Shown: positions 50,078 through 59,011 of the stretch, piece after piece
How positions within the stretch are numbered: the stretch's first letter is position 1
How the letters are laid out: the number at the start of each line of letters is the position of its first letter
Assembly: GCA_003116975.1 (NCBI GenBank)
Contig: BGKB01000121.1
Coordinates: 124,001-188,000, forward strand
DNA length: 64,000 nt
Source: Aurantiochytrium sp. KH105
Taxonomy: Eukaryota > Sar > Bigyra > Thraustochytrida > Thraustochytriidae
Reading direction: 5' to 3'
Program-made: the position numbers and the translations under genes
Notes under the pieces: model-generated
The model's input: the letters and a program-made list of their open reading frames with translations, nothing else
Databases searched by the model: none
Told to the model about the DNA's origin: nothing

Positions 50078-52498
50078 TTACAAGACGCGGACGGCAGCCT
50101 CCCGGTCTTCACAGTGTGGTCTGTACGCGGGCAAGTGATATCCTTGCTGTGCGAATTGCCCTGGCTGCGGAAACGTTTTCGCATCCAGGCCAACATTGTA
50201 GTCGCCAAAAGATATACTCACCTCTCGAAAAGATGTTGCACCTGGATGTCCCGGCAAGGTCGCGTCCGTCTTATCAAAGACGACACCTGCAGATCCGGGC
50301 AACGCTTCGGAGGGTAGTACATCTTCGTGTACATCCATTTCAGCAAGATTGGAAGGCGGTGATCGGAAAAGTGCAGGCCGGGCGGTTTCCATGTACACCC
50401 AAGCTAAAACAAAAGCCAGCGAGAGGCCGCACATGAGCATGGAAAAAAAGAGTGCCCGCCCGTCGATCGTGTCGTATGGGACAAAGGTATCTGCAGAGGC
50501 CAAAAGATGAAGGAGCGTCGGTAGCATTACCACAATGCAAGCCAACTTGGCAAGCAGTCGAAGCGCTATCACAGCAACATTGGGCCCAAGCTGTGGAGCC
50601 ACATGCGACGATGCAAGTGCTGCCGCATTGTGCGTACGGGAGAGTCTGGCAATAAAGTCCTCAATAAAAAGCCGCGCAATACTTCCGAAAGCAGCCCATG
50701 CCAGCACGGTAGTGCCCCAGGGAGACGATGACGCGAGCGCCGGCAAGATCACGAGCATGCACGCTTCGGCATGCATCAGCGCCAAGGGAGGTGGGGCCAA
50801 AGTATTTGACGCTGCCGATCCTGTGCCGCTTTGTGTTCTTGTACCCATGGCTGGTGGTGCAGACTGATGCATCGCCTTGGAAAAGAGACGAGCCAAGGCG
50901 CGAGAAATGCTAACTGCCTCAAAAACCAGTGAGGCGATCACAAGCACCCTCATCCCGCTCCTCGCCTGCGCTGACAACGCCAGCGAAGTAAGAAAGCATA
51001 GCGCCAGAAGAACGGATACGCGAAATCGCTCGCCATGTTCCTGTGAAAAGGTTAGCACAGGACGTTCCGGGAGCAGACCCTGATCCGGATGCGGAAGAAT
51101 GAGCAGCGCGTAAAGGGCCAGGGCTGCAGCGGCACCAAGCAGGGCTTCCGCAAAACTTGTGGTTTCTTGCACATGGAAGGGTTGCGCAGCAGCCCCAACG
51201 ATGAGCCCAACCAAAACCAAAAGAGCGCAGGAAAAAATGATCACAAAGCTGCGCAGCTTGGTCTGCCGCCCAAAATCGACATCAGGGCGCATAGCCTCAA
51301 AGTTGATATCCTCTGGTGCTGGTGCAGACCGGACAAAGATGGGCTGCATGTCCTCGCCGAACTTTGAGCGGAGCTCGCGCGAAGGAGGGAACCACCAACG
51401 CTCGGCGTGGTCGCGCTGCGTGCCTTGCGGCGCCCCCGCAGATCCAAGACCTGGGCGCGGCGATTGCAGCGACGCCCCTTCTCGAAGCAGAGAGCTCGGC
51501 TCATCGTCGAAAAAGATGGCATCCTCGTCCTCTTCACCCAAGCCAGCCATGTGAATGTACTCGAGTGAGTCGCGCAGGACCGCCTTGGCGTCCACGGTGC
51601 GCTCAAAGGTGACCACAGCACATCCCAAAGCTTCGACATGATGCGTCGATTCCAGACGGGCAAGCTTTTCGTCAATTTTCTCCATCCAACGCCGATACCG
51701 GTCCTGGCGGCGGTCGCCAGCTCGTCGGGCCATGCGTCGACACATCCTGCAGCACAATAAACGAGGAACAACACCATGCAAAGGCCGCCAGCGTTGTTGT
51801 TCGCGCTCCGCAGCTCTTGACATGGCTCGGAGTTCATTGCGCAGGCGTCGCAGGCGCACAATTTGCCCGATATCCAGAAGCGTTAAAACGTTATCGACAG
51901 AGCCATACTTTTCAGCAAAGAAATCCGCCAAACGCGGGCCGTCAGGGACTAGACCCACGGAGCCTTGAAAGGCCGGGCAGCTCACCAAGACGCTGCGTGC
52001 CGCGACGCCGTCCACCTCCCAGTGCTGGCGCGTATCTCTGTAAAATATAATGGTGAGCACGATGAGCAACAGGCTCATCCACGCTGGCCGCAAAAGTGGG
52101 CCAGCCTTGGGCTCTGCGGCGTCCACGAGCCATCCTCCACATGCCGCCAGACAAAGGGTCGCTGCAGACAGCTGCAAGAAGATTACAAGCAGGGCTTGGC
52201 CGCTGCCCCAATTGGCCGCGGCCTTTCGCGCAGTGACTCCGGGCAGCTGCAAGACGTTGCTGCTGCTGTGCTCCCCAGTGCCAAGATTTTTGTGTGTTCG
52301 TGACGGCGACTGTGGCTGCGACTGCGACTGTGGCTGCGACTGCGACTGTGGCTGCGCGTGCCCGTGCGCACGCGTCTGCTTCTGCATCTCCTCATCGTCT
52401 CTCCACGCAGCGTGCGCGTGGTGCTTGCTCGCGTGCAGGAGGCCGCACGTCTCCCCGTCGACGTCCGGGCCGCCGGCATCCACGAGATCCTCTCGCAT
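50078..52498 (-). CDS. OSCA/CSC1/TMEM63-like membrane protein
   Basis: An 806-residue polytopic protein related to the calcium-permeable, mechanosensitive OSCA/CSC1/TMEM63 family. The layout fits: two N-terminal spans (QALLVIFLQLSAATLCLAACGG; SLLLIVLTIIFY), then a large cytosolic region with the family's RNA-recognition-like fold (ARSVLVSCPAF, LADFFAEKYGSVDNV, GCAVVTFERTVDAKAVLRD). Next is the pre-membrane signature APAPEDINFEAM, then about seven further spans. The cytosolic region holds a basic helix pair with a CRMCRR motif and an acidic insert (GEEDEDAIFFDDE). The N-terminus has a Gln/Ser/Pro repeat from a 12-bp unit (52310-52352). The C-terminus is acidic and cytosolic. ATG 52498 is the first ATG; the frame runs further upstream without one. 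Whether it is a channel or a scramblase (both reported for the superfamily) is open. Confidence 0.82.
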   Translation of the reverse strand: MREDLVDAGGPDVDGETCGLLHASKHHAHAAWRDDEEMQKQTRAHGHAQPQSQSQPQSQSQPQSPSRTHKNLGTGEHSSSNVLQLPGVTARKAAANWGSGQALLVIFLQLSAATLCLAACGGWLVDAAEPKAGPLLRPAWMSLLLIVLTIIFYRDTRQHWEVDGVAARSVLVSCPAFQGSVGLVPDGPRLADFFAEKYGSVDNVLTLLDIGQIVRLRRLRNELRAMSRAAEREQQRWRPLHGVVPRLLCCRMCRRMARRAGDRRQDRYRRWMEKIDEKLARLESTHHVEALGCAVVTFERTVDAKAVLRDSLEYIHMAGLGEEDEDAIFFDDEPSSLLREGASLQSPRPGLGSAGAPQGTQRDHAERWWFPPSRELRSKFGEDMQPIFVRSAPAPEDINFEAMRPDVDFGRQTKLRSFVIIFSCALLVLVGLIVGAAAQPFHVQETTSFAEALLGAAAALALYALLILPHPDQGLLPERPVLTFSQEHGERFRVSVLLALCFLTSLALSAQARSGMRVLVIASLVFEAVSISRALARLFSKAMHQSAPPAMGTRTQSGTGSAASNTLAPPPLALMHAEACMLVILPALASSSPWGTTVLAWAAFGSIARLFIEDFIARLSRTHNAAALASSHVAPQLGPNVAVIALRLLAKLACIVVMLPTLLHLLASADTFVPYDTIDGRALFFSMLMCGLSLAFVLAWVYMETARPALFRSPPSNLAEMDVHEDVLPSEALPGSAGVVFDKTDATLPGHPGATSFREVSISFGDYNVGLDAKTFPQPGQFAQQGYHLPAYRPHCEDREAAVRVL

Positions 52499-53438
52499 CC
52501 GTTTGCCCCGAGGCCCGGCCGGCCGGCTGGCTGCACGCACGTTTGTTCCCGGCGGGCTCGAGCGGCCGCGACGGCGAGCCCGGCTGCGCAAGACACCGGC
52601 TGCGCGCAACGCTGTCGCGATCGCTCTGCAACGCGCGCGCACGCGCCTCTCGTTTGGTGTTTGGACAGAGACGAAGAGAAGACACTCTTGAAGATTTTTG
52701 AGGCGCCTTCCTTCCTCCTCTTCTCCCTTCTGCTTCTTCTTCTTCGCCTTCTCAACTCCCGCTGCGCGACTTGATCCTGGTCACGACTTCTTGTGCCGGT
52801 TGGCCAGGAGACCTTTGCTGCGAGCCAGGCAGAGGCAGGTTATCCTGCCGACCAGGACTGTCGGCGAGCTGCGGACGAGGAAGGAAGGGGCTGCGCGTGG
52901 ATCCGGGCTGGCAACAGACGACTCGGGGAGCTCGTTGCCAGTCTCGGCAAATCGCAACTCCTCCTCTCTCGCCTAGCGCATACGCTGGGTCGATCGATGG
53001 TCACAGTCCAGGATGGTGATGAGGATGGATAGTGATGATGAGAGATGGTGCTCTGCGATGCTCTTTCGCCCAGCCTGAGGAGATGCCAAGACCACGGGAT
53101 GACACAAAAAGCAGCCCCCACGCGATCTTCGTTAGTTTGAAGGAAACGGGGAAAAGGCGAGACGAAGGGGAGACACCGTTTCAGCAACAGGAAACTGTCG
53201 ACACGCGCTGCGAGGAGAAGCGGTCCGACTCGGAGCTTGGCAAGAAGCACTGATGAGAAAAAAAGCGTCGCGTCGTGTCGCGATCCATCCATCAACAAGT
53301 ACTCGGAAATGAGGAGGACACTCGTGATTCCGAATTGATCTTTATTTTTCCGCATCGAGGAGGCGTGCAAATTAATTTGAGGCGCACGAAGGCAGCGACG
53401 ATCTTCGTTGAAAAGCTAAGAAGCTTTCTTTTCTTAGT
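52499..53438. other. Intergenic region between two minus-strand genes
   Basis: A 0.94-kb spacer that includes the OSCA-like promoter and the 3' untranslated region of the next gene. Chance frames of up to about 176 codons occur but lack ATG starts or recognisable features. No repeat or RNA element is recognised. Confidence 0.35.
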
Positions 53439-56400
53439 TTAGTTGAGGAGTTCGAGGATTTCGTCGTCGGGGCCGTCGTTGTCCACCTGGTCGAGAAAGG
53501 CGTCAAGATCAAGACTACCCAAGCTACCGAGCTCACTTATGTCGTCGGCGGTGGTGGTCACAATTTTGTCGCCCATCTTGACATGAATGATGCCACTTCC
53601 CGAGGAATCTGGACTCTTGGGCTCCGGAGTCCGGGTTCCCCGGGACGCAGGCGGCCTCAAAAGGATTGCAGGAGGAGGCGGACTATTGTCCTCCTTGTTC
53701 TTGTGAACAATGAGACCAATTGGAGGATTCCATGTAGGCACGGCGGACGATTTAGAGGTCGCTGTGGCCGGGGACCTGGGCGCCGAGGGTGACCGGGACA
53801 ACATGCTCACGCGAAGCTTCGGGCCTTTGCCCGGTAGAATGTTTGACGAGCTATGGGTGGCTGTTAGACTACTTCTCTCGAGGTCCAGCAACGGGGGGAG
53901 GTCGCCGGCATCGCTCCCGGAGTCGCTTCCCCCCGAGACTCGCTGTGCCTTGAGCACGCGACGATGGGACTCATTGCCGTGGCGAGGGTGGTCGTCTTCG
54001 TCGTCGCTTTTGCTCTCCACCACTTCGTCGGCATCGTTCGCCGTGGTCGCAGAGGCGGACGCCTTTTCTGGAACCCGGGCTGTGGGCCCAGAGTCTGTGC
54101 CCTTGGGTGCGAGCGCCTTTGCGTTGGGCTGTAGACGCACGACCTCCGTCTTCGACTCTGCTTTGGTCTCGGCCTTGGCGTGTTCCGCCTCCTCGGAGCG
54201 CGCGATTGCTTTCTTGGGCTCTGCTCTTGCCGAGCCAGCTGGTCGAGCGAGGTCAGCAATGCGCTTGGGTGCGGGAAGGTCATCCAGTGAGGACGACGTG
54301 GAGGAGGAAGACGAGGAGGAAGAAGACGAGGAGGAAGACGATGACGATGACGATGACGACCCCGACGACGACGAAGAGCCCGAAGATCGGGACGACCCAG
54401 ACGACGACGAAGAGCCCGAGGATGCGTCCGAAGCAGAAGAGTTCGACGAGGCATCCGACGCAGAAGAACGCGAAGATGACGAAGATGACGATGACGCCGA
54501 AGAGCTCGAAGACCTCGAGGAACCCGAAGACGAAGATGACGCCGCAGAAGCCGCGCTCAATGCCGATCGCGGCGAAGTCGCTGTGCAAACAGACTTTGCG
54601 TCAACAAGCTCTTCTTCGCTGCGAATGGTAGATGCACTGCTTGCAGAGGTGTCGACTTCCAAGGAGCGATTTGACGGCGACTTCTTTGTCTGGGCCGCTC
54701 GGACCTCCGCCCGGGCCTTCTCTTCAGCCTCACGCTGACGACGTCGCTGCCTGCATACCTCGTCGCGGCTAGCCCGCCAAACAGAGGTGGAAGCTTCGTC
54801 GCTAAAGACGGATTCAACATCGAAATTCGATGGCGATCCCGCACGGTTCGTCGCGGACCCAGGGTGCCAGGCGCCGAGTTTTGGTTTTTGTTCGAGCTTT
54901 GCACGAGGCGAAAGCGCCTCCAAGAGAGCCGGAGGCGAGCGTGGGGAGCGCGGTGACACCCCCTTGGCCTGGAGCATAATATCTCGCGCCTTGCGCACAT
55001 CGAAGGCCGACGGACTTGCGGCGCGGGCTTGGTCAATAATATCGATGGTATCAGAAGAGAAACGCGTTTCGTTGCGGGCGCGCTCCTCATTGTCCAGCGT
55101 GCTGCGCACGGTCTCCAGGGCGTTCTGGATGTCTTGATGGCGCTCGTGCATGGACACAAGGTGAGTTTGTTGGTCGTCGGGTGAGCGTGGCGAAATGAGG
55201 TTTCCGGGAGAGATCGGGCCGTCCCGGCGCATCTCTTGGTCCACGGTAGTGATGTTGAGTGCACTGAAGCGAATGTTGCGCCTCTCTTGCTCTTGTACGC
55301 GCAAGTGGTGATACAATCGCTCCTTGCGTTCATCGATGCGGCGCGCGTCCTCGTAGAGACGCATTGTTTGGTCATGGTCGCTTTTGCGCTTGCGCTGTCT
55401 CTGGAGCGTCGGCGAAGTCGCATCGAAGGCCGTGGCAGCCGCCTCGTCGATACGCGCTTGATCTTCCACTTTGAGCTCGTCGAGATGGAGCTGGAGCCGG
55501 CGCGCGTCCTTATAGAGACGAATGTGTCGCGGCGAACTTGCCGATTCAGGATCACAGCGATGTAATAAGAGCGCGTCGAGCTTTTCCGAAACAGCGCCGA
55601 CCCGAGGCGCAAAGGAGCACTCTTTGAGATCACTGAGTTCGCGTGCAATGTCGAGCGAGTGCCGAAAGTTAGGATCGCTTGCCCGCGCGCGCCGCTGAGC
55701 GAGAATTTCGGTACCCGAGGTGTAAAGGAAGTTGATGCGCTGCATGTTCCATTTGCTCAGATGTCTGTGCACTGAAGCTGCGGCGCTCTCGGCCAGGGCG
55801 CTCTCACGCAAGAGTCTGTGCTTGGCTTCGAGAAGTTTTGCGTCAGAGTACAGGCGCATGGTGAGCTTTCGAACATGCTCGGCGTCGAGCACAAGCGGCC
55901 CCGGCTTGCGCGGCGCCTCGCCAGCGCTGTGCCGCCGCACTGAGCTTTGTGGGGTAAACGTGCACTCAAGCCTCTCGCGTTCCTCGAGCTGGGCGCGAAG
56001 AGCCTGTCGTCGTGCCTCGCGTTTTTCAAGAACGGCTGTTCGACGAATTTCGAGCGGGGTGATGCGGTCGGGAAGAGACCTTCGCGCGACCATGACGGGT
56101 TTGAAGGTGCATTCGCGCAGTGTGAGCGCGGTTCTTCGTTTCTCCGTGGCGCGTTTGGCCTCTTGGAGTGCTTGTTTGTCCGGGCATAGTCTTGCAGGGT
56201 TCGGGGGCGGCACGGGCGGTTCAGTGGCTGTGGGCTCGCCAGACACGTTGTCGATATCTGCCTCGATGGCCCTCTCGCCGCGTCCTCGTCCTGACCCTCG
56301 TCCGCGGCCGCGGCCGCGGCCGCGGCCGCGACCTCGCCCACGGCTTTGTCCGCGTCCTCCTTGTCCATGCCCACGACTTCGCCGAGGATTGTTGATCTTT

Positions 56401-58049
56401 GGCTGAAAGCTGCACTCCACATCCAGGACCTTGCGCTTCGCCTCCAAACTTTGCTGCGTCCTTGCGGCTGTCGCATGAAGTCTGTCAAAAACGCCGGCCT
56501 TGCCGCCTCCGCGCCCGGTTGATTTTCGTCTTCGTGCTGCTTTCGGCGTGATGACGGGCTTAAAGGAGCATTCTGGGTCGACAACTTGCCGTTTCTCCTT
56601 GAGTTTCTCTTGTCGAACCTGTGCGCCCATGTACAGTCGATCATAGCGTTTCTCGCCCTCGTGGCTCGCAAATCGCGAAGCAAGTTTGGTGAGCTTTGGC
56701 GCGAAGGGACACTGCTCGGCCTGCAGCTGCTCCGAGACAGCTCGGATATTAATCTTGGCACGGACATGGTCCAGATAAAGCTTGTCGGCATGTTTTGGGT
56801 TGTGGCTTGTTGGCTGAGAGTGAGCAGAAGGCGCTGTTCCGCAACTGCTTTCTGACCCTGTACGACGGAAAGAGGCCCGAGGCCGGTATGCTGAAGCACC
56901 GGAGCTCTGAGAAGAAGAAGTCGCTGAGCGATGTCCTGAAGCTTGCGAGGATCGAAACGATGTTTTCGGACGATCATCCGAAGCTCCAGATCGTTGAGAA
57001 GACACTTCTGAGTCATGGATCGAGGTTCCAGAGCGACCGTCCAGGACATCTCCATGATCTGAGACAAGCACTTCTTGTGTCGAATATGCATTTGGCCCAT
57101 TTCGCACTGGCTTTGGTGAAACATCTTCTCTCGTTATCAACGCTGTCGGCTTTGTCTCCTCAACTGGAAGGACGGTAAGCATTTCCGCTGCGTCTTCTTG
57201 CTCCACATCCTCGATACTGTCAGCTCTCGACTCATGGTCGGAGACAGCTTGCGTTGTAATAACGTCAGTCACTTGTTCGTGCTCAGAATCCGCTTGCACA
57301 ATTGCAGCAGCCACTGACTTGTGGTCGGAAGCAGCTTGCGTAGAAATAACGTCAGTCACCGACTCTTGCTCGGAAAGAGCTAGTACATTTACGTCAGCCA
57401 TTGAATCGTGGTCAGAAACATCTTGCACATTCGCATCAGCCATTGCCTCGTGCTTAACACCAGCTTCCTTAATAACGTCAGCCGTTGGTTCGTGGCCAGA
57501 GGTAACTTGCAAATCAGCGTCGGCCATTGGTTCGTGACCAGAAATAGGTTGGATATCGTCAGATGCCAGTTCTTCGTCTGCTGTGTCACTGCCTTGGAGT
57601 TTGTCAAACACTAACTCTGAAGCTGCCCGGTCCGTGTTTTCTAGCTCGTCAGGTATTGAGTCTTCGTTGGCCTGCAAAAGAGGTGCTTCCAAAGTGTCAG
57701 AGACGTGTGCGGACACCTCTTCATCTTCATCTAAATCCTGGGAAAGCGTGTGACTGACCACGGACATTACGTCCTCTGCAAGAGATTCCGAGGTTTTTGG
57801 AAAGGCGAATTGTTCTGCATTAGGAACGTCGGGTGCAAGTGGGGATGTGCTCTTGATCAAGCCAAAGACGCCTGCCGCTCCTGTACTAAGTATTGTAGGA
57901 GATACTGCCCCCGACGTCATCTGTTGAGGATCCTGGTGTGCGGGTTTGTGATCGGTTTGCTGCTGCGCATCGTCTGCAATACTAGTCTTTATGTCGTCAA
58001 GGTCGCTTGGACTCCACTCGGATGCGTCGGATGCATCAGAGGCGTCCAT
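53439..58049 (-). CDS. Repeat protein with LYxDA / CxFxP units, poly-Ser and RG tracts
   Basis: A 1536-residue protein of unknown function built from several repeat types. Residues about 164-282 are eight imperfect 14-15-residue units of the form SxHExxADVIxx (minisatellite at about 57205-57560). From about 420 to 930 a longer degenerate unit recurs: an LYxDA- or RLYMGA-like start, a basic helix, then E-C-x-F-x-P (CPFAPKL, CSFKPVI, CSFQPKI, CTFKPVM, CTFTPQ, CSFAPRV). An Arg-Gly tract (about 555-596) interrupts this series. Residues about 1164-1254 are almost only Ser, with some Asp and Ala. The acidic C-terminus includes a DDLDAF-like helix. I know similar LYxDA/CxFxP strings from uncharacterised protist proteins, sometimes linked to flagella or cytoskeleton; that is memory, not a search. 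ATG 58049 sits in GCCATGG. Confidence 0.8.
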   Translation of the reverse strand: MDASDASDASEWSPSDLDDIKTSIADDAQQQTDHKPAHQDPQQMTSGAVSPTILSTGAAGVFGLIKSTSPLAPDVPNAEQFAFPKTSESLAEDVMSVVSHTLSQDLDEDEEVSAHVSDTLEAPLLQANEDSIPDELENTDRAASELVFDKLQGSDTADEELASDDIQPISGHEPMADADLQVTSGHEPTADVIKEAGVKHEAMADANVQDVSDHDSMADVNVLALSEQESVTDVISTQAASDHKSVAAAIVQADSEHEQVTDVITTQAVSDHESRADSIEDVEQEDAAEMLTVLPVEETKPTALITREDVSPKPVRNGPNAYSTQEVLVSDHGDVLDGRSGTSIHDSEVSSQRSGASDDRPKTSFRSSQASGHRSATSSSQSSGASAYRPRASFRRTGSESSCGTAPSAHSQPTSHNPKHADKLYLDHVRAKINIRAVSEQLQAEQCPFAPKLTKLASRFASHEGEKRYDRLYMGAQVRQEKLKEKRQVVDPECSFKPVITPKAARRRKSTGRGGGKAGVFDRLHATAARTQQSLEAKRKVLDVECSFQPKINNPRRSRGHGQGGRGQSRGRGRGRGRGRGRGRGSGRGRGERAIEADIDNVSGEPTATEPPVPPPNPARLCPDKQALQEAKRATEKRRTALTLRECTFKPVMVARRSLPDRITPLEIRRTAVLEKREARRQALRAQLEERERLECTFTPQSSVRRHSAGEAPRKPGPLVLDAEHVRKLTMRLYSDAKLLEAKHRLLRESALAESAAASVHRHLSKWNMQRINFLYTSGTEILAQRRARASDPNFRHSLDIARELSDLKECSFAPRVGAVSEKLDALLLHRCDPESASSPRHIRLYKDARRLQLHLDELKVEDQARIDEAAATAFDATSPTLQRQRKRKSDHDQTMRLYEDARRIDERKERLYHHLRVQEQERRNIRFSALNITTVDQEMRRDGPISPGNLISPRSPDDQQTHLVSMHERHQDIQNALETVRSTLDNEERARNETRFSSDTIDIIDQARAASPSAFDVRKARDIMLQAKGVSPRSPRSPPALLEALSPRAKLEQKPKLGAWHPGSATNRAGSPSNFDVESVFSDEASTSVWRASRDEVCRQRRRQREAEEKARAEVRAAQTKKSPSNRSLEVDTSASSASTIRSEEELVDAKSVCTATSPRSALSAASAASSSSSGSSRSSSSSASSSSSSSSRSSASDASSNSSASDASSGSSSSSGSSRSSGSSSSSGSSSSSSSSSSSSSSSSSSSSTSSSLDDLPAPKRIADLARPAGSARAEPKKAIARSEEAEHAKAETKAESKTEVVRLQPNAKALAPKGTDSGPTARVPEKASASATTANDADEVVESKSDDEDDHPRHGNESHRRVLKAQRVSGGSDSGSDAGDLPPLLDLERSSLTATHSSSNILPGKGPKLRVSMLSRSPSAPRSPATATSKSSAVPTWNPPIGLIVHKNKEDNSPPPPAILLRPPASRGTRTPEPKSPDSSGSGIIHVKMGDKIVTTTADDISELGSLGSLDLDAFLDQVDNDGPDDEILELLN

Positions 58050-59011
58050 GGCGCCTTGCGGCGCCTAGGGCGCGTGAAATTCTGCGCGCAAGTGCCAAAG
58101 ACTGCGCACGAGGAGCTGTATTGCGAGTCGGGACGGAGGTGCGTGACCGTGCGAGTTCCGTGGCAGTCTCTGGGTGTGCTCCAGCAGGCTGCACCTCGTT
58201 TCGCCGCTGCACGCCACACCGCGCCACGCCACTGCGCCGTCGAAGCTTAACGCGCAACGAGCGAGAGCGTCTCGGCCAGCTTTGGTGTGCGTTGCTTGCG
58301 TTGCTCTCAAACAGCTTTTTTAGCCAGTCAAGTTTCCTTTGCTTTTCTCTCCTCTCTCTCTCTCTCCCCCCCCGCGTCACAGGCCGCAAATGGAGAAGAG
58401 GTGGCGACGCAGCGTTTGGCGCGGCTGCGAATAGGACGAATCACGCGGCGGTTCTTGTTCAGGGGTCTTAACAACCAAAGAGGAGGCGGCCGATCATTGA
58501 GAAGCAGAGGTGACTTTCCCGCTGTGAAATCCGAGCCGCCACAAGTCCATTTCGCAGGAAAGTACAATTCGCCACCAAAGGTAGCAGACCCGAACCTTTC
58601 ATGTAAGAAGTAGGCACGACACCCGCCGCGGTCCCGAGGAGTCGGAGATCCTCGATTCACGCCGCATCGAAATCGTCAACGGATATGTCGTCAAGAATAT
58701 TACGGGGTACACACCTTTCACCCACTGGCAGTCACTGGCAAGGGAAAAAGAAAAGAAAGAAAAAACAGAACGATGCGGATGTGGTTCAAGCTTCCTTGAG
58801 CAAGGCCTGATGGCTCCATTTCTTGGATGTTGACATTTTTGTCGAGCTTCAAGCCATGCGGAGTCGGTATGAAACATCTGTTCGAGAAACTTACTGCTTC
58901 TGAGGATCTGGTATTGATTTTTCCAATATCTCGAAGAACAAGAAGAAGAAAAAAAAAAAGGACTCGGGGATGGGATGGTGAACATGACGATGATATAGAT
59001 TATGGGTTGCT
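58050..59011. other. Intergenic region upstream of the repeat protein
   Basis: A 0.96-kb spacer between two minus-strand genes. The half nearer 58050 is the promoter side of the repeat-protein gene; the AT-richer half near 58740-58990 suits the 3' end of the next gene. CTCT-type and GAAGAAGAAAAAAAA runs occur at about 58348-58370 and 58940-58962. No gene is recognised. Confidence 0.4.

Noticed and set aside
52840..53370. 176-codon minus-strand frame between the OSCA-like and repeat-protein genes
   Set aside because: It has no convincing start, no domain and mixed low-complexity composition; it is most likely untranslated leader or spacer.
56290..56340. CCGCGG/GGCCGC palindromic run resembling a regulatory or hairpin element
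   Set aside because: It lies inside the repeat-protein gene and simply encodes the Arg-Gly tract.
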